Assembly: GCA_013812515.1 (NCBI GenBank)
Contig: JACCTI010000385.1
Location: 1 to 41,058, forward strand
Origin: Chthoniobacterales bacterium
Lineage (GTDB): Bacteria > Verrucomicrobiota > Verrucomicrobiia > Chthoniobacterales > UBA10450
Direction: 5' to 3'
DNA: 41,058 bases
Shown here: one piece after another, positions 17,482 to 25,121 of the stretch
Layout of the letters: each line of letters opens with the position of its first letter
Position numbering within the stretch: the first letter of the stretch is position 1
The notes under the pieces: model-generated
Seen by the model: the letters and a program-made list of their open reading frames with translations, nothing else
What the model was told of the DNA's origin: nothing
The model's database searches: none
Position numbers and translations under genes: made by a program

Positions 17482-17611
17482 CTCGCTTCAGTGCGCGCCC
17501 GCGAGCTTCCGGGGAGCGCACGCATTTTGCGTGGCGAAAGTTTGTCGTCGCAGAACGGGACGACCAGCACGCCACAGGCGTGCGCTGTCCGGCATATAAG
17601 ATCACCCTTCA
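17482..17611. other. murE-murF spacer with two short hairpins
   Basis: Two perfect small stems are visible: CACGCA/TGCGTG at 17519-17533 with a 3-nt loop, and GCACGCC/GGCGTGC at 17567-17583 with a 3-nt loop. No T-run follows on the minus strand, so simple termination is unlikely. No gene is seen. Confidence 0.5.
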
Positions 17612-19090
17612 TCAGAATTCGATCGGGTTATCTTCCAAGGCGCGGCGCGCAACCTGGATGTCATCGAACGGGACCGTGTTGTCCGCGAACTCCTGATACG
17701 TCTCGTGTCCCTTCCCCGCGATGAGGACGATGTCGCGCGGCTGCGCAAGCGTGATGGCACGCGCTATCGCTTGCGCGCGATCCGTAATCTTCTCGTAGCG
17801 CGTGGAGCGAAAACCCATTGCCACTTCCGCGATGATGGCGTCAGGATCTTCCTTTCGCGGGTTGTCGGAAGTGATGATGCTGAAGTCGGCATTCTGCTCA
17901 GCGGCAGCGGCCATCAATGGACGTTTCTGTCGATCGCGATCGCCACCGCATCCGAAGACGACGATCACTCGGCGAGGCGAAAGCTCGCGGAGAGTCTTAA
18001 GGACATTCAGCAACGCGTCGGGCGTGTGCGCGTAATCGACAAAGACTTGAAATTGCCGCTTGGCCGGAACGGCTTCGAGCCGGCCAGGAACTTGCGGCGA
18101 TTTCGCGAGACTCAGGATGGCCTCGCGCAAACCAATGCCGAGGCTGCTCGCCGCCGCCAGGGCTGCGAGTGAATTCGCGACATTGAAGCGACCGATGAGC
18201 GGCACACGAACGAGGTAGCTCTTGCCTCGAGCATCGAGTTGGTACGATGTGGCGCCAAACTCCGGGCGGTAATTCGAGGCGCGGAAATCAGCCCGCGCTC
18301 CCAATCCATAAGTCACGACGGGAAAACTTTTCTCGAGGTGATCGAGTAACCGCTCGCCATGACGATCATCGATGTTCACGACCGCGACCGGGTTTTTCTT
18401 GACCTGCTGCTTCGAAAGATCGCTGAAGAGTTTCAGTTTTGATTCGAAGTAGCGCTCCATCGTTCCGTGAAAATCAAGATGGTCCTGCGTCAGGTTCGTG
18501 AAGACCGCGACGTCCCATTCGAGCCCGCGCGTTCGTTCCTGCGTGAGCGCGTGCGAAGAGACTTCCATGGCAGCGGCTTTGCACCCGGCGTTCACCATTT
18601 GCGCCAGGAGCTGCTGGACTTCGAGCGATTCGGGGGTCGTGCGCAGAGCCGGCAGCACGCGCTCGCCGATCTCGTAACGAACAGTCCCGATCAACCCGCA
18701 ACGTATCCCCGCTTTTTCGCAGATGTGCTTGATGAGGAACGTGGTGGTGGTCTTGCCATTGGTCCCGGTCACGCCCGCCATTTTCAGACGGCGCATCGGA
18801 TGTTCGTAAAAAGCCCTGGCCAGATCGGCGAGCGCGATGCGCGAGTCGTTGACCTGCACGCAAGTGGCGCGCGGCTGCTGGATGGTGCGCTCGGCGACGA
18901 TCACCGATGCTCCCCTCTCGATCGCCTGTTCGATGAACTGGTGCCCGTCGCTTTTTTCGCCGCGCAAGGCGACGAAAAGTGAGTTCTTCCCCACGCGCCG
19001 GGAGTCGTAGGCGATGTTTTCCACCGCGCGATCAACCGGGCCCACGATGGAGCCGGGTTGAATCGCGGCGAGAAGATGCTTGAGCAGCAT
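17612..19090 (-). CDS. murE: UDP-MurNAc-L-Ala-D-Glu--meso-diaminopimelate ligase MurE
   Basis: MurE adds the third amino acid of the stem peptide. The 492-residue product has the N-terminal domain with DSRRVGKNSLFVALRGEKSD, the ATP loop GVTGTNGKTTTTF, MEVSSHALTQERTRG and FTNLTQDHLDFHGTM. The C-terminal domain contains ITSDNPRKEDP; the DNPR motif is known to select meso-diaminopimelate, so this wall is probably DAP-type. The C-terminal AGKGHETYQ is also typical. Its start is 28 bp downstream of the ftsI stop. Confidence 0.97.
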   Translation of the reverse strand: MLLKHLLAAIQPGSIVGPVDRAVENIAYDSRRVGKNSLFVALRGEKSDGHQFIEQAIERGASVIVAERTIQQPRATCVQVNDSRIALADLARAFYEHPMRRLKMAGVTGTNGKTTTTFLIKHICEKAGIRCGLIGTVRYEIGERVLPALRTTPESLEVQQLLAQMVNAGCKAAAMEVSSHALTQERTRGLEWDVAVFTNLTQDHLDFHGTMERYFESKLKLFSDLSKQQVKKNPVAVVNIDDRHGERLLDHLEKSFPVVTYGLGARADFRASNYRPEFGATSYQLDARGKSYLVRVPLIGRFNVANSLAALAAASSLGIGLREAILSLAKSPQVPGRLEAVPAKRQFQVFVDYAHTPDALLNVLKTLRELSPRRVIVVFGCGGDRDRQKRPLMAAAAEQNADFSIITSDNPRKEDPDAIIAEVAMGFRSTRYEKITDRAQAIARAITLAQPRDIVLIAGKGHETYQEFADNTVPFDDIQVARRALEDNPIEF

Positions 19091-19118
19091 GAGGTGTAGG
19101 CAAGCGGGCGTTGCGCGC

Positions 19119-20882
19119 TCAACGGCGGGTGGCGTTAGTTAAGGCGATTTGCCCAGCCGTGACCGCTTTGCTGAGTTCCTCATGCGGCTCAAGATCCAAA
19201 TAGCGTGCCGCCTTCTCCGCGATGCGGGAGAAGATCGGGGCGGCCACCGTGCCGCCGTAGTTTAATTCGGGAGTTTTCGTTTTCGCATCGTCGAGCGTGA
19301 CGAGCGCGACGAACTGCGGATGCTCCGCGGGCATGTAGCCGGAAAACGAGACGACATATTTCCCGTGCTCGTAGCCGCCGTGCGGATCGACTTTCTGTGC
19401 CGTCCCGGTTTTGCCCGCAATGGTAAATCCAGCGACCGCCGCCCCCGCAGCGGTCCCGTGATCGCTCACCACGCCGCGCAGTGCGTTCCCGATTTTCTGC
19501 GCCGTTTCCGGCGAGATCACCTGACGCAAGATCGTCGGTGAAAAGGTGCTGACGATTTCGCCATTCGCTTTCGTGATTGATTTCACGATGCGCGGCGTGA
19601 CGAGCTTCCCGCCATTCGCAATCGCAGCCATCGCCACCGTCATCTGCAAAGGCGTGACGCCCACCTCGTGGCCCATCGGGATGCGCGTGATCGAAATCTT
19701 ACTCCAGGATTGGGGCGGCCGAATCACCCCGGGAATTTCGCCCGGGAGTTCGATTCCCGTGCGCTCTCCGAAACCGAAGCGGCGGATGTATTCGTAAAAC
19801 TTCTGATCACCAACCGAAAGAGCGAGCTTCGCCGCGCCGATGTTGCTCGATTTCACCAGAACGTCCTGCACGCTGATCTCGCCATAGCCATGATGATCGT
19901 GCAGCGCCCGGCCGCCGTAATTCCAGACGCCGTTCTCGCAAAAAATTGTGGTCTCGGGGCTGACCTTCTTCTCGTTGATTGCGGCGGCGGCGGTCACGAT
20001 CTTGAAGGTCGAGCCCGGCTCCATCATGTCGATGATGGCGCGGTTCTTCATCTCTTCCGGCTTGGCCTCCGCGCGCTCGTTCAAGTCATAGTGGGGACGA
20101 TTCGCCATCGCGAGAATCTCGCCGGTCTCCGGCCGCATCAGAATGATGGTGGCCTTCTGCGGACGGTATTCGCGCATCGCCGCATCGATCTCGTTCTCAA
20201 CGATGTTCTGCAGGTTCAGGTCAATCGTGAGGCGAACCTTGTTGCCGTCGCGCGGCGCCCGTTCCTGACCGCGATACAGCACAATCTCCTGCCCGGCCCG
20301 GTTATGCTCGATGAAGCGATAACCATCGTCGCCGTGCAGGTAATCTTCCATCGAGGACTCCACGCCTTGGATGCCGTGATGATTGAAATCGGTAAAGCCG
20401 ATGACGTGGCAGAGCATCGATCCGTTCGGATAAACGCGAGTGGAATCGCGTTCGAAGTAGATGCCGCGCAGTTTTTCTTCCTCCAGCTTCCGGCGCAGGG
20501 TCGCGGTCGTGGCGAGCGGCACCTGCCGCTTGAGGACGATGTAACGGCGGTCGCTCGAGAGCTTCTCGGATAACTCGTTAGGCGAAAGGCCCAGCGTCGT
20601 CGCGAGCAACCGAGTCAACCCTTCGGGGTTGTCCGTGTGCGTTGCATCCGCGACCACCGTTTCGCCGGGAATATTGTTAGCGAGCACTTCGCCGTTGGCA
20701 TCCAGAATGGCGCCGCGTTCCGCATAAATGGGCTGTTTATAAACGTGCTTCTCCGCGGCGAGTCCGGCGTACTCGTCGTGCTTGATCATTTGCAGGTAAA
20801 CGAGCCGAAACGAGAACAAGCTGAACAAGCTCGCGAAAGCGACGCAGACCAGCGCGCACCGTGTCCGGCTGTTCCAGTTCAT
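19119..20882 (-). CDS. ftsI: Division transpeptidase FtsI (class B PBP, PBP3)
   Basis: FtsI crosslinks septal peptidoglycan and partners FtsW. The 587-residue protein has a short cytoplasmic N-terminus, a membrane anchor at about 10-31, the PBP dimerisation domain beginning near 50 (PIYAERGAILDANGEVLA) and the transpeptidase domain. Active-site motifs are STFK at 291-294, SSN at 345-347 and KTGT at 491-494. No PASTA repeats follow. It overlaps ftsL by 4 bp. Confidence 0.96.
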   Translation of the reverse strand: MNWNSRTRCALVCVAFASLFSLFSFRLVYLQMIKHDEYAGLAAEKHVYKQPIYAERGAILDANGEVLANNIPGETVVADATHTDNPEGLTRLLATTLGLSPNELSEKLSSDRRYIVLKRQVPLATTATLRRKLEEEKLRGIYFERDSTRVYPNGSMLCHVIGFTDFNHHGIQGVESSMEDYLHGDDGYRFIEHNRAGQEIVLYRGQERAPRDGNKVRLTIDLNLQNIVENEIDAAMREYRPQKATIILMRPETGEILAMANRPHYDLNERAEAKPEEMKNRAIIDMMEPGSTFKIVTAAAAINEKKVSPETTIFCENGVWNYGGRALHDHHGYGEISVQDVLVKSSNIGAAKLALSVGDQKFYEYIRRFGFGERTGIELPGEIPGVIRPPQSWSKISITRIPMGHEVGVTPLQMTVAMAAIANGGKLVTPRIVKSITKANGEIVSTFSPTILRQVISPETAQKIGNALRGVVSDHGTAAGAAVAGFTIAGKTGTAQKVDPHGGYEHGKYVVSFSGYMPAEHPQFVALVTLDDAKTKTPELNYGGTVAAPIFSRIAEKAARYLDLEPHEELSKAVTAGQIALTNATRR

Positions 20883-21247
20883 CTGCCGGCGCGTTGGTTA
20901 ACGACTGGTTGAATGGCGTCTTCGCCGCGGATCTCCGCGGGCGTGCTGATCCGGACAATGCTCGGCTCCGCGATCGGGATCATTTTCAGATAACCTTCCT
21001 TCAAGCGCCGTTGCAGCGCGGAACGCGAAGTGAGCGCAGCGATCTGCACGTTCGCGACATCGTTCTGGGAGCGAACGCTCGCGAGCTCGTTCTCCAGCGC
21101 CTTCCGCCGATCGCCCAGATGGTAGAGCTGGACGTTCAGGTAGACGTAGATCAGCCCGGTAAGAGCGAGGAAGCCGGTGATGAGGATCCACCGTGCGAGG
21201 GATGGAGCGTTGATGGTGTTGAACTGCTTTCGGCGTGCGCGTTGCAT
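20879..21247 (-). CDS. ftsL: FtsL-like bitopic division protein
   Basis: The 122-residue product has a basic N-terminus, one membrane helix at about 19-40, then a heptad-like segment (HLGDRRKALENELASVRSQN) expected to form a coiled coil. This architecture and the place between rsmH and ftsI are those of FtsL, which pairs with FtsB/DivIC and activates FtsWI. Sequence conservation in FtsL is low, so the call rests on topology and position. It starts directly at the rsmH stop with no gap and overlaps ftsI by 4 bp. Confidence 0.82.
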   Translation of the reverse strand: MQRARRKQFNTINAPSLARWILITGFLALTGLIYVYLNVQLYHLGDRRKALENELASVRSQNDVANVQIAALTSRSALQRRLKEGYLKMIPIAEPSIVRISTPAEIRGEDAIQPVVNQRAGR

Positions 21248-22171
21248 TTAGATTTTTTCGGCGACGCGCAATTTCGCGCTGCGCGACCGTGGATTGTTGC
21301 GTTGTTCGCTTTCTCCCGCCTCGACCGGCTTCGCGGTGACGAGCTTGAGCTTGTAATTGGGGTTTGGTCGCGGCTCGGGCCACTCGGGCCGGTCGAGAAA
21401 CTCGCGGCTGCCCTCGCGGAAGATGTTCTTGACGATCCGATCCTCGAGAGAATGAAACGTGATGACCGCGATGCGGGCGCCAGACGCGAGACGCGCGCAG
21501 AGCGCGCAGAGTCCTTCCTCAAGCGCGCCGAGCTCGTCGTTCACTTCCATTCGCAGCGCCTGAAAGATCTGCGTCGCGGGGTGTTTGCGGCCATGGCGCC
21601 AGACAATCTTCTCGACCGCTTGCGCGAGCTGCATCGTTTCGCGAAAGGGCGTCATCTTGCGTTGCTTCACAAGCTGGCTTGCGATCCGGCGCGCGGCTGA
21701 TTCCTGACCGAGATTGCGGAAGAGCTGGGTCAGTTCCTGCTCGGCGTAATTGTTCACGATATCTGCGGCCGTCAGCTCGCGGCGCGGATCCATCCGCATA
21801 TCGAGCGGACCGTTCCGCATCATGCTGAAACCGCGCTCGGCGTTCTCCAGTTGGCGCGAGGAGACGCCCAGGTCGAGCAGCGCGCCAGCAATCGCGTCCA
21901 CGCCGAGTTCATCCAGGACTCGGGCGGCTTCGCGAAAATTCGCCTGCCGCAGAGTCACACGACCACCGAAGCGCGCGAGGCGTTCGCTTGCATAACGGAT
22001 CGCGTCCGGATCCTGATCCAGCGCGAGCACGTCGGCGCCGGTTTGCAGGATCGCTTCGGAATGTCCGCCTCCGCCGCAAGTGCCGTCGAGCACCAGCCCA
22101 CCAGCTCTGGGGGCGAGCAGTTCAATTACCTCCGTGGCGAGCACGGGACGGTGATAGGTGAAATCGTCCAT
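21248..22171 (-). CDS. rsmH: 16S rRNA (cytosine-N4)-methyltransferase RsmH (MraW)
   Basis: RsmH methylates N4 of C1402 in 16S rRNA using SAM. The start at 22171 (307 residues, MDDFTYHRPVLATEVIELL) is chosen because GAGGAGG ends 8 nt before it and because RsmH proteins normally begin just before the H-x-PVL motif. The frame stays open to an ATG at 22264 that overlaps the mraZ stop (TGATG). SAM motif DGTCGGGGHSEAIL, ALDQDPDAI, LLDLGVSSRQL, the MRMDP segment and VITFHSLEDRIVK are present. Confidence 0.95.
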   Translation of the reverse strand: MDDFTYHRPVLATEVIELLAPRAGGLVLDGTCGGGGHSEAILQTGADVLALDQDPDAIRYASERLARFGGRVTLRQANFREAARVLDELGVDAIAGALLDLGVSSRQLENAERGFSMMRNGPLDMRMDPRRELTAADIVNNYAEQELTQLFRNLGQESAARRIASQLVKQRKMTPFRETMQLAQAVEKIVWRHGRKHPATQIFQALRMEVNDELGALEEGLCALCARLASGARIAVITFHSLEDRIVKNIFREGSREFLDRPEWPEPRPNPNYKLKLVTAKPVEAGESEQRNNPRSRSAKLRVAEKI

Positions 22172-22179
22172 CGCAGCTG

Positions 22180-22186
22180 CCTCCTC
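22180..22186 (-). promoter_or_regulatory. Strong ribosome binding site of rsmH
   Basis: On the minus strand GAGGAGG is followed after 8 nt by the ATG at 22171. It is one of the few near-perfect Shine-Dalgarno sites in the operon and decides the rsmH start against the upstream ATGs. Confidence 0.8.
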
Positions 22187-22263
22187 TTGAATCATCCCGC
22201 AACCCGCTGCGAAAGACATCGAGCGCGCGAGGAACAATGCGTTCGTTAGGCCAAGCATCGTCA

Positions 22264-22719
22264 TCAGAGGCCGATCACATCAGCTACGCGCTGATAGGTG
22301 GATTTCTCTTCGTCCTGCGAACGTTTCCATTTCTGCAGGTTCCAGATTTCGAAGCGGCCTTCGCCACCGACGAGGGCAACCTCGCCTTTCAAGCTCAACT
22401 GCCGGCAAAGATCCTCCGGCAGGACGAGGCGACCCTGTTTGTCAGACGAACCGTGCTGCGCGCGCGCGTGTAATTGCCGGGAAAAGACGCGACGTTCGCG
22501 AAGCGAGACGCTCGGATTCGATTGCGCGTGCGCACTCATTCGCGCGAACTCCCCCTCCGGCATCACGAGAAGAAATTGATTCTGTGGCTCGGGGAGAATG
22601 ATGAACTCTTCCGCTTCGCCACGCCGCCATCGCGCCGGGATTGTGAGGCGATTTTTTTCGTCGAGAGAATGACGAAACTCGCCCGCGTAGAAGGTCTGAG
22701 GTTGCGAGTCGTGGTTCAT
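22264..22719 (-). CDS. mraZ: Transcriptional regulator MraZ
   Basis: MraZ is the AbrB-like DNA-binding repressor that heads dcw operons and binds GTGG-type repeats in its own promoter. The 151-residue product contains two SpoVT/AbrB-like MraZ repeats: FYAGEFRHSLDEKNRLTIPA near the start and DKQGRLVLPEDL in the second half, each with the D-x-[KQ]-x-R core. The ATG at 22719 is preferred over an in-frame GTG at 22752, since the latter would place the start inside the operator boxes. The C-terminus IWNLQKWKR is typical. Confidence 0.93.
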   Translation of the reverse strand: MNHDSQPQTFYAGEFRHSLDEKNRLTIPARWRRGEAEEFIILPEPQNQFLLVMPEGEFARMSAHAQSNPSVSLRERRVFSRQLHARAQHGSSDKQGRLVLPEDLCRQLSLKGEVALVGGEGRFEIWNLQKWKRSQDEEKSTYQRVADVIGL

Positions 22720-22738
22720 CCGCCGATGGAGGGATTTT

Positions 22739-22772
22739 CCACTGTGATCCACTCCGCCCCACTTCTAACCAC
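22739..22772 (-). promoter_or_regulatory. MraZ operator: four GTGG boxes at 10-bp period
   Basis: On the minus strand GTGG occurs at 22772-22769, 22762-22759, 22752-22749 and 22742-22739, exactly 10 bp apart. MraZ is known to bind such short G-rich direct repeats separated by about 5 nt in front of mraZ. The array ends 20 bp upstream of the mraZ ATG and overlaps the candidate promoter, fitting autorepression. Confidence 0.85.
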
Positions 22773-22791
22773 TTTGCTCTTGGGGGGTCAA
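22763..22791 (-). promoter_or_regulatory. Candidate sigma-70-type promoter of the dcw operon
   Basis: On the minus strand TTGACC (22791-22786) is followed after 17 bp by TTAGAA (22768-22763), preceded by TGG as an extended -10. The -10 match is poor, but the spacing is right and the first MraZ boxes overlap it. Confidence 0.4.
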
Positions 22792-22888
22792 CGAAATTAA
22801 TTGGTATTTTCTGGAATTTCGGAGCCGTTCCGGCTCGATGGAGCTCGCCATCCGATGGTTGCTCCTCTGCCAATGTCCATTTTGTTCT

Positions 22889-23333
22889 GACGCATTGCTG
22901 CGCGCGCCCTACGACGCCGTCGTTATTTCTGTCGCGCAACGGCGCGGGAAGCGTGGTGCAGCATGGCCAGGAGCTTTGTCAGCTCGCCCGGCTTGATGCA
23001 AAACCAAGGGCGCGGCTTCTCCTAGCTGAATCAGGCCTTCCAAAACTTGCCATTGGCCAGCGGGTCCGATTCTTTTTCGAAGCATACCCATATCAGCGCT
23101 ACGGAGCGGTTAATGCAAAGCTCGATTGGATAAGTCCATCGGTCGTGAGTTTTCCGGAAGGGCCACGGTTTATCGCGCTCGCTTCGCTGGACGAAGCGCC
23201 CGACCGGCGCGCCAAGCCATTGGCCCTCCGTGTCGGCATGCGGGGAGAAGCGCGGGTGGTGGTCGGCCGAAGAACGATGATCGAATATGCCTTCGAGCCA
23301 GTGCGACAATTGCGCGAGAACGCGCGGGAATAG
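22889..23333 (+). pseudogene. Truncated, frameshifted HlyD-family membrane-fusion adaptor
   Basis: Two frames together read as the C-terminal part of an HlyD-type periplasmic adaptor. The first frame (from about 22889) gives LRAPYDAVVISVAQRRG. After a shift near 22948 the second frame gives VVQHGQELCQLARLDA, then the beta-barrel IGQRVRFFFEAYPYQRYG, and ends RRTMIEYAFEPVRQLRENA. One extra A near GGGAAGC would explain the shift. The N-terminal membrane anchor and hairpin are absent: upstream lies only the mraZ promoter region. In secretion systems this protein bridges an ABC transporter to the outer membrane. A sequence error could mimic the shift but not the truncation. Confidence 0.72.
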
Positions 23334-23347
23334 CCGAAGCTCCGAAG

Positions 23348-24419
23348 ATGCAACCAGCCCTTTCCAGCCTCAAACTCGAAGACATCAGGACCACGAACGA
23401 CGCCATGTCGCGCTGTCTGCGTCTCGCGGCGGTCGCTTCTCAGTCCGACGTGCCGGTTGTCCTGCTCGGTGAGACCGGCACAGGGAAAACGCTCCTCGCT
23501 CACGCCATTCATAATTCATCCCTCCGTTCCGGTCGGGCATTTGTTTCGTTCAACGCCTCCGCCATGAGCGACACGCTGCTCGAGAGTCAGCTTTTCGGCC
23601 ACGAGCGAGGCGCCTTCACCGGAGCGCAGCAAACAGTGAAAGGAAAGTTCGAGCTCGCCCACGGCGGGACCCTCTTCCTCGATGAAATTTCGGAGATGAG
23701 CTCCCTTGCGCAGGTCAAGATTTTGCGAGCGCTGGAGTATGGCGAATTTGAACGGCTCGGCTCGGAGCGCATGCTGACCTGCGACGTCCGTATCATCTGC
23801 GCGGCAAACTGTTCCCTCCGCGAGAGGGTCGCGCAGGGAAAGTTTCGCGAAGATCTTTTCCATAGGCTAAATGGGCTTACCTTGCTCATCCCCCCTCTGC
23901 GGGAACGCGTTGAAGAATTGCCAGCGTTAATCGCGGCGGAACTCAAGGCCTCTGCGGCACGCGAGGGGAAGAAGATTACTGCGATTCATCCGGAAGCTAT
24001 GGCGACGCTGCTCGCTCATGACTGGCGCGGAAACCTCCGCGAGCTTAGCCACATCGTGCGCACGATGGCTCTTTTGTGCGACGGCGAAGTCATTCTCCCG
24101 GAGAATGTGCTGTTTTCGCCGGATCTCCCCTCGAGCAATGCCGGAGAAAGAAAAGGAGAGCACCGCAGCCCTTCATGGCGGTATTTACGGCTCCGAGAGC
24201 CGGGATTTCTCGCTCTCCGTCGCGCTTGCGCGTCACATTCATTTCGTTTACGACCGGACGAACCATAATCAGCGGCTCACAGCGAAGCTTTTGGGCATTT
24301 CGCGCTCGAGGCTCACGCGACACCTGCGAGCACTGCGCCACGATGAGGCCAACGGTTCGAATCCGATGCCACAAAGCAGCGGAAACGAGGCAATCGTGCG
24401 CGTGCGAAGGGAAGGGTAA
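23348..24419 (+). pseudogene. Sigma-54 AAA+ activator without receiver domain; HTH in another frame
   Basis: The ATG at 23348 begins a sigma-54 interaction domain with Walker A GETGTGKT at 41-48, the sigma-54 contact loop GAFTGA at 88-93, Walker B GGTLFLDE at 106-113 and a full AAA+ lid ending near ILPENVLFSPDLPSS. That frame then turns into low-quality sequence and stops at 24268. The next frame encodes a Fis-type HTH (FSLSVALARHIHFVYDRTNH, then RLTAKLLGISRSRLTRHLRA) and ends at 24419. A +1 shift between 24140 and 24165, near GAGAAAGAAAAGG, would join them into about 357 residues. No receiver, GAF or PAS domain precedes the AAA+ domain. It may be decayed, a sequencing error or recoded. It probably controlled the small peptide genes downstream. 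Confidence 0.8.
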
Positions 24420-24557
24420 ACGAATGGCCGAAAGTTTCTCCGTAATCATAAGTCTCTTTTGGCGAGAGCCAAAGGACGGTATTCCGCGCGTTTGCTCTTC
24501 CCCGTCTTTCGCGGGGTGCGGGATGTGGCACGCGAGGTGTTACTAGGAAGCGGCAAG

Positions 24558-24728
24558 GTGAGTGCATCGAAAACAAAAGAAGGTGCGCAAGCTGGAGATC
24601 CAAAACATCAAAAGCAGGAGCGTCAAAAAGAGAAGCTCATTCGCTTGGATGATCTGATTCCAAAGCAGAACGTCCGCGGCGGTGGCAAATCATTTTTCGG
24701 CGCATCCGACACCCAGAAACCAAACTAA
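24558..24728 (+). CDS. Small peptide 1 with DLIPKQNVRGG motif
   Basis: A GTG at 24558 opens a 56-residue, very hydrophilic, Lys/Gln-rich product. The motif LDDLIPKQNVRGGG lies at 30-43, followed by a short tail, KSFFGASDTQKPN. Val at -4 relative to the Gly pair is like double-glycine leaders of exported bacteriocin-type peptides, but the spacing to the conserved Leu (-10) is longer than in the textbook motif. The frame is open from 24459, but that extension shows nothing. It is the first of three neighbouring genes with the same motif. I know no function for it. Confidence 0.6.
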   Translation: MSASKTKEGAQAGDPKHQKQERQKEKLIRLDDLIPKQNVRGGGKSFFGASDTQKPN

Positions 24729-24748
24729 AACATAAAGGAATAGTCAGT

Positions 24749-24946
24749 ATGCCACAGAAAAAAGAAACCAGTCGGACAACCCAGAAAAAGCCCGGTGTGA
24801 AGGTGCAGGACCTCGCGCCGAAGAAAGACGCTAAAGGCGGTGGCGGAAAAGGAACACAGGGCAGCAACCTCTCAGGAGGCGGCAAGCTCTCAGGAAGCAG
24901 CCTCTCGGGGGGCGGCTCAACCAGCACAAGCAGCTCGCTCGCCTAA
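24749..24946 (+). CDS. Small peptide 2 with QDLAPKKDAKGG motif and Gly/Ser tail
   Basis: The 65-residue product starts at the ATG at 24749, 9 nt after AAAGGA (24734-24739), a good ribosome binding site. A basic N-terminus leads to VQDLAPKKDAKGG at 19-31, then a Gly/Ser tail with repeated LSGGG/LSGSS units and SSSLA at the end. If the Gly pair were a processing site, the released part would be a roughly 34-residue Gly/Ser peptide. Homologous to peptides 1 and 3; function unknown. Confidence 0.65.
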   Translation: MPQKKETSRTTQKKPGVKVQDLAPKKDAKGGGGKGTQGSNLSGGGKLSGSSLSGGGSTSTSSSLA

Positions 24947-25019
24947 GTAACGGGCTTGCCAGCCGCCGTCGCGGTCCAATCCCACGATCGGCTAACGATA
25001 ATGAAAGAGACTAAAAGAT

Positions 25020-25121
25020 ATGACAACGAAAAGTAAAAGCTCGAAGTCGAGCAGCACTAAGAAACCAAAAGGGAAAGCTCAGGATCTTGCGCCGAAGAAG
25101 GACGCTAAGGGGGGCGCGTAA
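25020..25121 (+). CDS. Small peptide 3, 33 residues, ending in DAKGGA
   Basis: The ATG at 25020 opens a 33-residue protein: a Lys/Ser-rich N-terminus, then QDLAPKKDAKGG at 21-32 and a final Ala. The 12-residue motif is identical to that of peptide 2, yet six of its twelve codons differ by synonymous changes, which argues that it is translated and under selection. There is almost nothing after the Gly pair, so it looks like a leader without a core. Too short for ordinary gene callers. Confidence 0.55.
   Translation: MTTKSKSSKSSSTKKPKGKAQDLAPKKDAKGGA

Noticed and set aside
22720-22752. Longer mraZ from the GTG at 22752
   Set aside because: It would place the start codon inside the GTGG boxes; the ATG at 22719 leaves the operator upstream and fits normal MraZ N-termini.
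24526-24540. TGGCACGCGAGGTGT as a sigma-54 -24/-12 promoter for the peptide genes
   Set aside because: The -24 half is perfect, but the -12 half reads GTGT where TTGC is expected, and transcription would start only about 7 nt before the GTG of peptide 1. Worth remembering, not enough to list as a feature.
24424-24546. 40-codon frame after the sigma-54 gene
   Set aside because: No motif, no ribosome site, and Cys/Trp-rich composition unlike the neighbouring peptides.
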